Program-made: the position numbers and the translations under genes | The notes under the pieces: generated by a model | The model's input: only the letters and a program-made list of their open reading frames with translations | The model's database searches: none | What the model was told of the DNA's origin: nothing | Origin: an uncultured Pirellulaceae bacterium | GTDB lineage: Bacteria; Planctomycetota; Planctomycetia; Pirellulales; Pirellulaceae | Reading direction: 5' to 3' | DNA: 64,000 nt | Assembly (NCBI GenBank): GCA_938083195.1 | Contig: CALKCK010000020.1 | Coordinates: forward strand, 124,001-188,000 | Shown here: positions 27,416 to 36,415 of the stretch, piece by piece | Numbering within the stretch: the first letter of the stretch is position 1 | How the letters are laid out: each line of letters starts with the position of its first letter

Positions 27416-27457
27416 AGCCTCGGCAGGTGTTTTTTACCCGCCGAGGCTTTTTTATTT
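27416..27457 (+). terminator. Strong intrinsic terminator after rplI
   Basis: The arms AGCCTCGGCAGGT and ACCCGCCGAGGCT pair over 13 positions with one mismatch around a T-rich loop and run directly into TTTTTTATTT. It closes the rplY to rplI transcription run and separates it from dnaB. Confidence 0.9.
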
Positions 27458-27617
27458 GCTCCAAAATATCTCTTAACTCATCCGTGAGCTGATACTTTTG
27501 GCTTCAATTTTTTCAGACGTCATTCTCCGGCCGCAAAAATCTCGAGAAGTGGTTGTTATCGACTGAGACGCACTTAAGATGGAGATTGGTCACCGGTCGA
27601 TCACAAGGAACAATGGA

Positions 27618-29054
27618 ATGGCAGAAAAATTCGACACCTCACCTGGCAACAAACGCCGAAAATTTGTGAAACACGAGCCGAGTGCGGAACTTCTGACCCG
27701 GCAACCACCTTACAACCTCGAAGCTGAAGTCGGCGTACTCGGAAGCATCATGCTGATGCCCGAGACCTGTGACGAAATTGTTAATATCCTTCGTGAGGTA
27801 GACTTTTACGATGAAGCCCATCGAATCCTGTTTTCACACATCATGGAGATGCATAATGGTGGGAAAAAGATCGATCCGCTGCTGCTTCGCGAACGCCTCG
27901 TCGCTGGCGGCGAAATAGAATCCATCGGCGGCGCTGGACGATTAGCCGAAATTTTCACGTCGGTTCCCAATGCAGCTCACGTCACCTATTACGCGAATAT
28001 CGTCCGGAGCAAAGCGACTTCGAGACAGCTGATAAACACTTGCTCTGAGTTGCTAAACGAAGCTTACCTCCCTGAGGGTGATCCAGACATTCTTCTCAAC
28101 GACGCCGAACAAAAAGTGTTCGCGATCCGCGAGAGTCGGCAATCCAACAACCTTGCCTCGATCGATGAAATCCTTTCTGACGCCATGGATCGAATGGAAG
28201 CGAGAATGGCAGGAAAAGGGCAGGAGGGTACGGTAGAAACGGGCTTCACGGACCTGGATCAAATGACAGGTGGTTTACACGCATCGGAATTGGTGATTTT
28301 GGCTGCTCGTCCGAGTATGGGTAAAACCGCTTTCGCCATGAACATTGCTGAAAATGTGGTGATGAAATCGAGAAAGCCTGTTTTGTTTATCAGTTTGGAA
28401 ATGGCTTCTATCGAATTAATTGAACGGATGCTTTGCTCTGTTGCAAAAGTGAATGGTCACCAACTACGCGGTGGCACACTCAGTTCCGACAACCGAAAAA
28501 AGGTTGTCAAAGCAGTCGGCGAACTAAATCAAGTGCCACTTTTCATCGATGACTCGCCAACGCGGAATGTGTCGGAAATCGCCGGTGCAGCACGAAGAAT
28601 CAAACGCAAGGAAAACGAACTTGGCCTCGTTGTGATCGATTATCTGCAATTGATTCAGCCAGACAATCCGAATGATGCGAGACAGGAGCAAGTTGCAAAA
28701 ATCGCGAGACGTCTTAAAGGCCTTGCCCGTGAATTAAAGACGCCGATTCTGTGCTTGTCCCAGCTAAACCGGCAAGCCGAAGATTCTCGCGATCATCGCC
28801 CTAAGCTTAGCCACCTGCGTGAATCAGGAGCGATTGAGCAGGATGCTGACGTGGTCATGTTTGTTCACCGCGAGAGCTACTTCCAAAAAGGGCAACCGGA
28901 AGAAGAAGTTAATCAAAACGACGCGTTGATCATTATTGAAAAACAACGAAATGGTCCAACCGGTGATGTCGAGCTTCACTGGGAGCGAGACTTCACTCGG
29001 TTCTCGAATCGAGCCCCGGAGCGTTACAGCGAATTTGACGACTTCCCCGGATAG
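27618..29054 (+). CDS. dnaB: Replicative DNA helicase DnaB
   Basis: A 478-residue hexameric replication-fork helicase. The N-terminal domain starts at PPYNLEAEVGVLGSIML. The RecA-like ATPase domain has Walker A ARPSMGKTAFAMN, VLFISLEMASIELIERM, Walker B LGLVVIDYLQLIQ, SQLNRQAEDSRDHRPKLSHL and the arginine-finger region EKQRNGPTGDVELHW. No intein interrupts the gene. The ATG at 27618 has AAGGA eight bases upstream and is preferred over an ATG 13 codons earlier. It follows the rplI terminator, so it likely has its own promoter, although the rplI-dnaB adjacency is widely conserved. Confidence 0.97.
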   Translation: MAEKFDTSPGNKRRKFVKHEPSAELLTRQPPYNLEAEVGVLGSIMLMPETCDEIVNILREVDFYDEAHRILFSHIMEMHNGGKKIDPLLLRERLVAGGEIESIGGAGRLAEIFTSVPNAAHVTYYANIVRSKATSRQLINTCSELLNEAYLPEGDPDILLNDAEQKVFAIRESRQSNNLASIDEILSDAMDRMEARMAGKGQEGTVETGFTDLDQMTGGLHASELVILAARPSMGKTAFAMNIAENVVMKSRKPVLFISLEMASIELIERMLCSVAKVNGHQLRGGTLSSDNRKKVVKAVGELNQVPLFIDDSPTRNVSEIAGAARRIKRKENELGLVVIDYLQLIQPDNPNDARQEQVAKIARRLKGLARELKTPILCLSQLNRQAEDSRDHRPKLSHLRESGAIEQDADVVMFVHRESYFQKGQPEEEVNQNDALIIIEKQRNGPTGDVELHWERDFTRFSNRAPERYSEFDDFPG

Positions 29055-29100
29055 AATTAGGCGTAAAGAAATCAAGCTCTTTGGTTTTCACCGCACCAGT

Positions 29101-30474
29101 CTAACGCCGGCGGCGACGGACAAGCATGGCGAATGCACCAAGTCCAAGAAGAACGGCACTTGAGGGTTCCGGGACACTGTGGATGTGCCAAGAAAAACCA
29201 AAGTCAGTCGCAGAATTACCAGAAATCCGGAAAGTATAATCTCCTCCGTCGAGTCCCTCAAAAAAGATATGCTCGTTGTTGTAAGCAGTTCCATTACTGG
29301 CGTCGAGGAGCGAACCTAAGAACGAACCGGAGGAATCAAATAATTCAAGATTCAGATCCGCGAGATTCCTTTCCGCTTCAAACGCTGCACTTGAATCCAC
29401 ATCAACGATGTCAATATTCCAACTCAAGACTGCTGATAAACTTGCGTTACCACCTGACGAAATTGAAAAGTCGTAGAAGAGATCTTTGCTTCCATCAAAA
29501 TCTCCATAGTCCCAACCGCGGTCATTTATATTTGTGGTGGGGTCTGTGGTCGATCCTTCGAACTGACCGCCTTCAAAAATGTGATAACTGTTGAGGATAT
29601 TTAACTCACCAAAACCAAACACTTCGTCCATCGGCCGTGTCGAGGTTCGATCCCATGAAGCGAATTCATCTTTGGTCGCTCCCGCAAAAAGTGTCGATCG
29701 GATTACCTCGTTTTGGACAAAGTCGGTTCCTGCACCGGCCTGTTTTAACAAAGCCGCAGCGCTGCCCACCACTGGCGTTGAGAAGCTAGTCGCGCCAGCC
29801 GACGGCACGACGATTGAGGTTGCGAACCGCGGCGCACCATAAACAGAAGTTAAGCTTTGGGAATGACCACCGTCTGAACGCCCCACAGCGATGGCGTTAT
29901 AGCTAGGGGTTAACACTTGTGGGGTTGCAGTCGTCGAACCGTTGTTCGCGCCAACTACCATTAAAGTATTGTCGCGATTGATGACAAAATCGAATCGCTC
30001 GAGAATATCCTCAGCTTGGGCCGTCGTCAGACCGTTGCCAACGTAGCTGTGATTACCGATGTCGAACGCAGGCGTCGAGTTCAGATCGTTTCCGCTAAAC
30101 GCGTTTAGCCAATTAAAGATGTAATCGTTCGCATCGTATCCCGTAATGTTACTAATGCCACCGGTCATGCTTGACGAATTACCGTAATAATTATTTGCGA
30201 CCAGAGTCCCATGGTTGTTGGCACCGAACGCCCCCGATCCCTCGGTGAACGTCTTCCCGGAAAATTCTGCAGCGGTGACATCCGGCATGTAATTTCCGGC
30301 GGTATCAGGAGCTTCAGCCTGCATTACATTGAGTCCCGATCCATCTTCAAGGCTCCCGCCTTTTTCAGAAACCAAGTCGTTGAAACCAATCTTAGATTTC
30401 CAAGTCTGGCCAAAAGTCAGCGTGGAGGGCAACCAAAGCATTGCGAAAATAATAACAACTGATCGACAATTCAT
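29101..30474 (-). CDS. Subtilase-like exported protein with PEP-CTERM sorting signal
   Basis: A 457-residue exported protein. A signal peptide (VVIIFAMLWLPSTLTFGQ) precedes a divergent S8 serine peptidase-like domain. The His motif is NNHGTLVANN (H88), an oxyanion Asn candidate lies in VVGANNGS (about 177), and the Ser motif is GATSFSTPVVGSAAALL (S230). The Asp of the triad is not obvious; D44 in LEDGSGLNV is the best candidate. A beta-sandwich region with Asp-rich loops (NIDIVDVDSSAAF, DGGDYTFRISG) follows. The C-terminus is a textbook PEP-CTERM tail: VPEPSSAVLLGLGAFAMLV plus an Arg cluster. It is convergent with dnaB and divergent from the transferase gene. Confidence 0.8.
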   Translation of the reverse strand: MNCRSVVIIFAMLWLPSTLTFGQTWKSKIGFNDLVSEKGGSLEDGSGLNVMQAEAPDTAGNYMPDVTAAEFSGKTFTEGSGAFGANNHGTLVANNYYGNSSSMTGGISNITGYDANDYIFNWLNAFSGNDLNSTPAFDIGNHSYVGNGLTTAQAEDILERFDFVINRDNTLMVVGANNGSTTATPQVLTPSYNAIAVGRSDGGHSQSLTSVYGAPRFATSIVVPSAGATSFSTPVVGSAAALLKQAGAGTDFVQNEVIRSTLFAGATKDEFASWDRTSTRPMDEVFGFGELNILNSYHIFEGGQFEGSTTDPTTNINDRGWDYGDFDGSKDLFYDFSISSGGNASLSAVLSWNIDIVDVDSSAAFEAERNLADLNLELFDSSGSFLGSLLDASNGTAYNNEHIFFEGLDGGDYTFRISGNSATDFGFSWHIHSVPEPSSAVLLGLGAFAMLVRRRRR

Positions 30475-30716
30475 GTTTCCTGACTCCGCAATTCTTATTC
30501 GCTTATTAAAGCTCTCATCGAAGGGCTACACCTAAGTATAATTACTGGACGCATCGAATTATAGAATATGGATCATTTACTGATATTTTAACCATAAATT
30601 ACTCTTCCCCCTTATCAAATCGTCGCGTCTAACGGCGGTCGTTGGTAAGCAATCAACTCAACCCGTGGTTTGCTACAATTGCACTCGGGTTTCCCTTGCT
30701 CAATAATGCCTAAGCT

Positions 30717-31505
30717 GTGGAAACAAGACAAATTAAATCCAGCACCCCTGACTCCCCCACTCGATTACGTTTTGATGACTGTGACCTTAATTCGATGAAA
30801 GATACTGGTATTGTTATTCTTGACGAGGTTGAAGACTGTCCTTACCTCGACGGTGAATCAGCTCGCATGCCCCTGCGTATGCCGTTTACAAAATTGAGCC
30901 CTGAGGAAATTGACAAACTTCTTTACGACGGCAATCGACGCACCGGGGAATTTATCTACCAAACTCAATGCGCGAGTTGCCAAGCATGTGAACCGATCCG
31001 AATCGAATCCCATGAATACAAATTCAGTAAAAATCAACGGCGTCAATTAAATCGAGGAGACAAAAAATTCACTCAACAGTTTGGTCCGCTTAGCTGCGAC
31101 GATTCAAGACTCAATCTTTTTAATAAGCATCGCAAATTGCGAGGGCTGGCCAAGAACGATTTGGACATCGACGCCGAAGAGTATATTTGGGGATTCGTGC
31201 GGAGTTGTTTTGAGTCATTTGAAATCACTTATTGGCTTGAAGATCGATTGGTTTGTCTCGCAGTCTGCGACCTTGGCAAAACTTCTCTATCAGCCGTTTA
31301 CACATTCTTTGACACGGACTTTCAAGCGGATGGATTAGGGACCTACTCAATTCTCAAACAAATTGAACTTTGCCAACGTCGCTCGATCGATCATCTTTAT
31401 CTTGGCTATTACATCGCCGACTCACCTCATATGAATTACAAATCGCGATTCCTACCCAATCAACGGCTGATCGACGGTCGCTGGACGTCCTTTCGCTCGA
31501 AATAA
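30717..31505 (+). CDS. bpt: Aminoacyl-tRNA-protein transferase (ATE/Bpt family)
   Basis: A 262-residue member of the arginyl/leucyl-tRNA-protein transferase family, which adds Arg or Leu to N-terminal acidic residues and marks proteins for degradation. Family marks are CPYLDGESARMPLRM, the cysteine cluster QCASCQACEPIRI, RRQLNRGDK, the GNAT-like core (LEDRLVCLAVCDLGKTSLSA), YTFFDTDFQADGLGTYSI and YLGYYIADSPHMNYKSRFLP. Residue specificity (Arg versus Leu) cannot be read from sequence. The start is uncertain: GTG at 30717, or the ATG at 30795, which lies nearer the conserved CPYL. It is monocistronic. Confidence 0.85.
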   Translation: METRQIKSSTPDSPTRLRFDDCDLNSMKDTGIVILDEVEDCPYLDGESARMPLRMPFTKLSPEEIDKLLYDGNRRTGEFIYQTQCASCQACEPIRIESHEYKFSKNQRRQLNRGDKKFTQQFGPLSCDDSRLNLFNKHRKLRGLAKNDLDIDAEEYIWGFVRSCFESFEITYWLEDRLVCLAVCDLGKTSLSAVYTFFDTDFQADGLGTYSILKQIELCQRRSIDHLYLGYYIADSPHMNYKSRFLPNQRLIDGRWTSFRSK

Positions 31506-31589
31506 AGGCGATGCGGAATTTCCAGTATTCCACGATAATTGTTAGACTCAACCTATAGATATTCCCTCCTTTCTCTGCGGAACAATTTA

Positions 31590-32945
31590 ATGGATCGAAG
31601 AAAATTTATTCAGGCAGGATCAGCCGCAGTTGCCCTTTCAGGTGCACAGGCCTTTCCTCAATCTCAGGCCGACCCCAAACAGAAACGGCGAGTTTGCCTT
31701 ATCGGTTGCGGGTGGTACGGTAAAATTGATCTCTTCCGGTTGCTTCAAGTAGAAGACGTTGAAGTCGTTTCTTTATGTGACGTCGATTCCAAAATGCTCG
31801 AAGAAGCAGCCGACAGAGTCGCCGCTCGGCAAGCCTCAGGAAAACGACCTCAAACCTACGAAGATTTTCGTAAAATGTTGTCGGAAGTGGACGTCGATAT
31901 CGCGCTAATTGCGACCCCGGATCATTGGCACGCGCTTCCTATGATTGCTGCCTGCCAAAAAGGAATCGACGTTTACGTGCAAAAACCAATCGGCATCGAT
32001 GTCAGCGAATGCGAATCGATGCTTGCCGCTGCCAGGAAATACGACCGAGTGGTCCAGGTTGGAATGCAAAGACGGAGTACGCCCCACCTGATAGAAGCCA
32101 AGAGACAAATCGTAGATACGGGGCTTCTGGGCGATGTTGGACTGGCAGAGGTCTATTGTTATTACCACATGAGAGCTAAAACCAACCCGCCTGACCTCCC
32201 AGCACCTCCTCACTTAAACTATGATTTTTGGACGGGACCGGCGCCGATGCGACCTTACAATGATCTAGTCCACCCACGCCGATGGAGAGCTTTCATGGAA
32301 TACAGCAACGGGATTGTTGGCGATATGTGCGTGCATATGCTTGATACCGTTCGCTGGATGCTGGAACTTGGCTGGCCCACTCGAGTCGCCTCAACCGGTG
32401 GCATCTTCGTAGAAACTGACAGCAAGGCCAACACGACAGATACACAATCGGCAGCGTTTGACTTTGATGACCTTCGCGTACAATGGCAACACCGAAGTTA
32501 TGGGCACCCCGCCGACCCTGAATACCCATGGGGCGCAACGCTGTACGGCTCAAAAGGAACGCTCAGACTAAGCGTTCATAAATGGGAATTTAAGCCAATA
32601 AAAAAACGAGAGAAAACTATTTCCCAAGATGCGGTGTACGAACTAGAGCAATATCCTGAAGATAAAATTGAGAAAGATCTTGAAAGACATGTTGCTCCTG
32701 CAGTTCGCGGCCATATGAAAAATTTCCTTCATTGCGTAGACACCCGAGAACGTCCCGTGTCCGACATTGAAGAAGGGCATATCTCCGCAACCAGTTGCAT
32801 CCTTGCGAATATTGCAATGAAGCTAGGCCGAACGCTTCACTGGGATCCCGATACGAATCGGGTACTAAATGACGATGAGGCAAATCAATTACTGACGCGA
32901 GACTACCGAAAGCCTTGGATCCACCCAGATCCATCAAAGGTTTAG
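31590..32945 (+). CDS. Tat-exported Gfo/Idh/MocA family oxidoreductase
   Basis: A 451-residue oxidoreductase of the glucose-fructose oxidoreductase / inositol dehydrogenase family. The N-terminus is a twin-arginine signal (MDRRKFIQAGSAAVALSG), so it is exported folded with its nucleotide. The Rossmann motif is CLIGCGWYGKIDLF. The family's EKP-type motif appears as VQKPIGIDVSECESM, with Gln in place of Glu. The substrate domain contains GDMCVHMLDTVRWMLELGWP. Exported members are numerous in planctomycetes and are thought to act on sugars or cyclitols; the substrate is unknown. The ATG at 31590 places the Tat motif at the N-terminus. The next gene, also with a Tat-like leader, starts 31 bp after its stop. 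Confidence 0.92.
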   Translation: MDRRKFIQAGSAAVALSGAQAFPQSQADPKQKRRVCLIGCGWYGKIDLFRLLQVEDVEVVSLCDVDSKMLEEAADRVAARQASGKRPQTYEDFRKMLSEVDVDIALIATPDHWHALPMIAACQKGIDVYVQKPIGIDVSECESMLAAARKYDRVVQVGMQRRSTPHLIEAKRQIVDTGLLGDVGLAEVYCYYHMRAKTNPPDLPAPPHLNYDFWTGPAPMRPYNDLVHPRRWRAFMEYSNGIVGDMCVHMLDTVRWMLELGWPTRVASTGGIFVETDSKANTTDTQSAAFDFDDLRVQWQHRSYGHPADPEYPWGATLYGSKGTLRLSVHKWEFKPIKKREKTISQDAVYELEQYPEDKIEKDLERHVAPAVRGHMKNFLHCVDTRERPVSDIEEGHISATSCILANIAMKLGRTLHWDPDTNRVLNDDEANQLLTRDYRKPWIHPDPSKV

Positions 32946-32976
32946 GCAAAATTTAAATTGGAATTACAGGAATTCG

Positions 32977-33594
32977 ATGTCCCAAACAAATATCAGTCGA
33001 CGAAAATTCGCAGCTGCAACTTCCCTTGGTTTAGTCACCGCGTGTACGCAGCGGTCGTTCGCTAATCAGCATGCCCCATCACAAACAGCTGACAAAGATG
33101 GTCCGCGTGAGGCGATTTTCGAACGCGATTATGACGCGCCCAGTTTCAAACCAAGCTGGAAGAAGCCGCAAGTAAATCGCACGATGGCACAGGATTTCGT
33201 GATTTACGCCCATTCGGATCTGCCGATGGTTAAAAAGTTACTGTCCCGAGAACCGGGCCTGTTAAACGCGACTCTTGACTGGGGTGGAGGCGACTGGGAA
33301 ACCGCACTTGGCGGTGCGTCACACATGGGACGGCGCGACATAGTCGCATATTTATTGGAGCAAGGTGGACGCCCAGATATATTTTGTTTCACCATGCTCG
33401 GAATGCTTGCGCCAGTTCAGTCGATGCTGAAATTTCAACCTTCCCTCATTGACGCCAAAGGCCCCCATGGGTTCAGCCTTCACTTTCACGCCCAAGTCGG
33501 ACAGGAAAACTCCAAAGACGTTCTTGACTATCTACAGTCAGTGAAAGAAGTCGAATTGCGACCGGTTCCATTTTTAAGGAAAAAGAAAAAGTAG
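32977..33594 (+). CDS. Tat-signal ankyrin repeat protein
   Basis: A 205-residue protein with a twin-arginine-like leader (SRRKFAAATSLGLVTACTQR), whose Cys could also act as a lipobox cysteine. After a spacer of about 60 residues there are two or three divergent ankyrin repeats (DLPMVKKLLSREPGLLNATL, ALGGASHMGRRDIVAYLLEQ, KDVLDYLQS). Its position directly after the exported oxidoreductase suggests that they are cotranscribed and act together. Proteins of this type follow sugar oxidoreductases in other planctomycetes (recollection, not checked). The tail is lysine-rich. Confidence 0.75.
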   Translation: MSQTNISRRKFAAATSLGLVTACTQRSFANQHAPSQTADKDGPREAIFERDYDAPSFKPSWKKPQVNRTMAQDFVIYAHSDLPMVKKLLSREPGLLNATLDWGGGDWETALGGASHMGRRDIVAYLLEQGGRPDIFCFTMLGMLAPVQSMLKFQPSLIDAKGPHGFSLHFHAQVGQENSKDVLDYLQSVKEVELRPVPFLRKKKK

Positions 33595-33736
33595 ATAGAC
33601 TGGCAATCTGCAACCACAGGCTGTTAGATTCCCGGCAAGCTGTCTGACATTTTGCCAAATCTTTAGCGGAACCAATGCCGCTTCGGTTCACGATCACTTT
33701 TTTTAAAAACGGGCTCGTGATTTGCTCACGGTCAAC

Positions 33737-36370
33737 TCACTTGATTTGAGCAGCACCCGATTCAGTTAATTCAACTCGGCTTCCACTTAGGATGTCATTA
33801 TGTTGCGTCCGTTTTCCACTGGGCCAAATTACCTCGACTTGATCGATTTTCTTGCAAGTCCCCATGCCAATGTGAATTCGTTTAGAATTTTGAGTCGAAA
33901 CACCCTCGCCGCAATTTAACTGAAACATTCGTTTCTCATCACCGCAGGTGACTAATAGTCGAGCGCCAAATGGCTCTCGAGAGCTCCACTCTAACGAAGG
34001 ACTTGCGCTCTCCTGCCCCCCGACCAACGTTACCTCAACAAACGAATTCTCTCGACTTGCTTGAACACCCATTTTATTTTTGGCGATTCGGAATCGTGGG
34101 TAATTAGGACTGGTAATACCCAAATCTAACCAACCATCGCGGTCGTAATCCAACAGAGCAAATCCGCGACCATCCTCCCGAAAGTCGATACCAGAAACCA
34201 ATGAGAGATCCTTGTAATTTCCGTCTTCCCTCATGAACAGGCGATTTCGCTCGCCGCCACTTAACGCATTGCTTCGAAAAACTGCTCCTGGCTTGGGATC
34301 GTCGGCCAGTGGAAAAGTCATCATTTCCATTCCTTCTTCTGGCCCCCACTGTTCGAGGTTGGAAAATTCATCGTCAACATCTGGAGCGAAACGCACGGCC
34401 GTGCGCCACAGGCAACTTCACAAATCTTTATCGTTAGCAACTTCTTTGGGTGGCGTATAAAATCCGCTCGCTACATAAATATCTAATTCACCGTCGTTGT
34501 TAAAATCAGCGAACTGCCCACCGTACGACCAACCAACACTCGAAACATGCTGTTGATCTTTTCCAGAGCCTGCAACCTGACTTAATTTCCCATTGTCGTT
34601 GACGTACAAAAAGTTTCCGTGTGCAGAAACGCGCAACCGCTCATTCACATCATCCAGTTGATTGACGATTCGCAATCCAGCCTTGGAATACATATTTGAA
34701 ACATAAAGGTCGAGATCGCCATCGTTATCGAAATCACCCCAGGAAGCGCCCATTGCAAACCCCATTACTGAATTGCCTGCAACTTCCTTAGTCACGTCGG
34801 TAAATTTAGGCTTAAAGGACCCTCGTTCTGTCTCGTTGCGGAGAAAAACATCTGGAGAAAAATCATTACAAACATATACGTCAAGATCCCCATCCTGATC
34901 GAGATCGGTCCAAACCGATTGATAGGAATCGCGATACTGTTTCAATGAGTCCCCGATTTTCGCCCATTCAAACGAATTGCCCCGGTTCATCAAAAGAATA
35001 TTGGGGGGACCACCTCGATCGACGTAAGTGTGCGCTCGCTCAATCTTTAGTCTAGTCTTCAAGCGTTCATCGACCCGAGTCGTTTGCTCAAACCAATCCT
35101 TCAACTCACCTTGCCCATAGGCATAGGTGCTTAAATAGAGGTCAAGTAATCCATCGCGATTGACATCAACAACAGAGGCTGCCAGCACAAAACGAGTCTC
35201 CGCAAGTACTTCGTTGATTTTTGCATGTGGCTGGAAGGTTCCGTCTTGGTTTACAAAAAACAGACTCGGCCCCATGGAGCGGCCAACGAACGCATCGGAA
35301 TCACCGTCATTATCAAAGTCAAAGAAACAGGTGCAATTGGCCAACTCATTCACCAAAAGCCCACTCTCCTGAGTCACATCTTCAAAAGTTCCGTCCCCTT
35401 TGTTTTGCAACAATTGGGCTGGAGACCAACGATCTGTGACAAACAAATCATCAAATCCATCGTTATTAAGATCGAGAACACTGACCGAAGGGTACTGAAA
35501 CGCCGACTCCCAATCATCAAAACTTTTATACTCATTTCGAGCATGTTTAAAAGAATTAGTTACGCTGACTTCACCAGTGAACTTCAAAATCATTTCCTGA
35601 TGCGAAGACTTTTGAACTTGTGTTCGCGTCACCTCATCTGGAATCGCAATTTTGGTTACGTTTTCGAAAAGCGGCTGCGATACTTCAACTAACTTCAACT
35701 GAGTCTGACGCCAACCGACCAATTCCCAACTATCATCATCGCGGGATTGCCAAGTCAAGGTTTGATAGCCCTTTACTCCGACCAAGTACCCATCGGGCTC
35801 TCGCATTTTTCCTTCGAGCTTCGTCTCCATTTCGAACCGGTCTCTTCCTCCGACGAAAGCTCCTTTAAGGACACCAATTTGCCCATCTTCGAATTGGCCG
35901 TTGGAAAGTAGCGGTATCAGTAACTCACTCCAACCAATTGACTTTTCTGAATCGTCGATTGGCCATTCTGAAATAACCGCCGCCTTCTGGCTCGTTTGTG
36001 TCCTTTTCGTTCGACTATTTTTGTCAAAGTCAAAAACTCCAAGCCCGACATGCGTAATTTGATCTCGAATAAATCCAGAAACATCAATTTCTGAATCACT
36101 TAAAGATCTCGCAATGGTTTTCATTTGCGGGGAAAGTGCCTGCAAGAGATTTTCAGAATCGGCGATCCCTTTAATCTTTACCTGCTGTGGTGAGAGAGCA
36201 TCGTCCGCAGAGTCCGATATTGTTGGTGAACTCTTCGGGATTTCCACCACTTCGTCTTTTTTGCATCCACCGATGACAGCTACTAAAAAGCCGAGCGTCA
36301 TTAAGATTGCCCCCGTTCGCTTCGGGGTAAAACACGAGGCTCGACGGGTGTTAAGTTGGTTCATAACCAT
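33737..36370 (-). CDS. Candidate selenoprotein A: FG-GAP/ASPIC-UnbV (CRTAC1-like) lipoprotein with in-frame TGA
   Basis: Read through one in-frame TGA (34420-34418), this is a protein of about 877 residues. A lipoprotein signal ends in VIGGC. A middle region carries FG-GAP/VCBS repeats with Asp-rich Ca-binding loops (DLNNDGFDDLF, DFDNDGDSDAF, DVNRDGLLDLY, DLDQDGDLDVY, DFDNDGDLDLY, DFNNDGELDIY). Then come the TGA and a C-terminal ASPIC/UnbV domain (FGARLLVTCGDEKRMFQL, VEVIWPSGKRTQ). The TGA lies between NDKDL and SCLWRTAVR, inside continuous homology to its tandem paralogue. Conventional calling splits it into 34418-36370 and a GTG-started 33737-34396. A Sec residue at about position 651 would form a Sec-Ser-Cys motif. 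It follows paralogue B by 45 bp, probably in one transcript. Confidence 0.75.
34391..34420 (-). promoter_or_regulatory. In-frame TGA with downstream hairpin (candidate SECIS element, copy A)
   Basis: The TGA codon is followed by 11 nt (AGTTGCCTGTG) and then by GCGCACGGCCGTGCGT, which folds into a 6-bp stem (one terminal G-T pair) with loop GGCC. Bacterial selenocysteine insertion elements are short hairpins about a dozen bases after the UGA with a G at the start of the apical loop. Position and shape fit, but no folding program or SelB-binding test was available. Confidence 0.6.
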
Positions 36371-36415
36371 GATCTGTTTACCTGCACTGCAAAAAGCTAA
36401 TCAAGACAAAGTCGG

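Noticed and set aside
29630-29660. GGTTCGATCCC as a tRNA T-arm
   Set aside because: It lies inside the subtilase-like coding region, and no acceptor stem or anticodon arm can be built around it.
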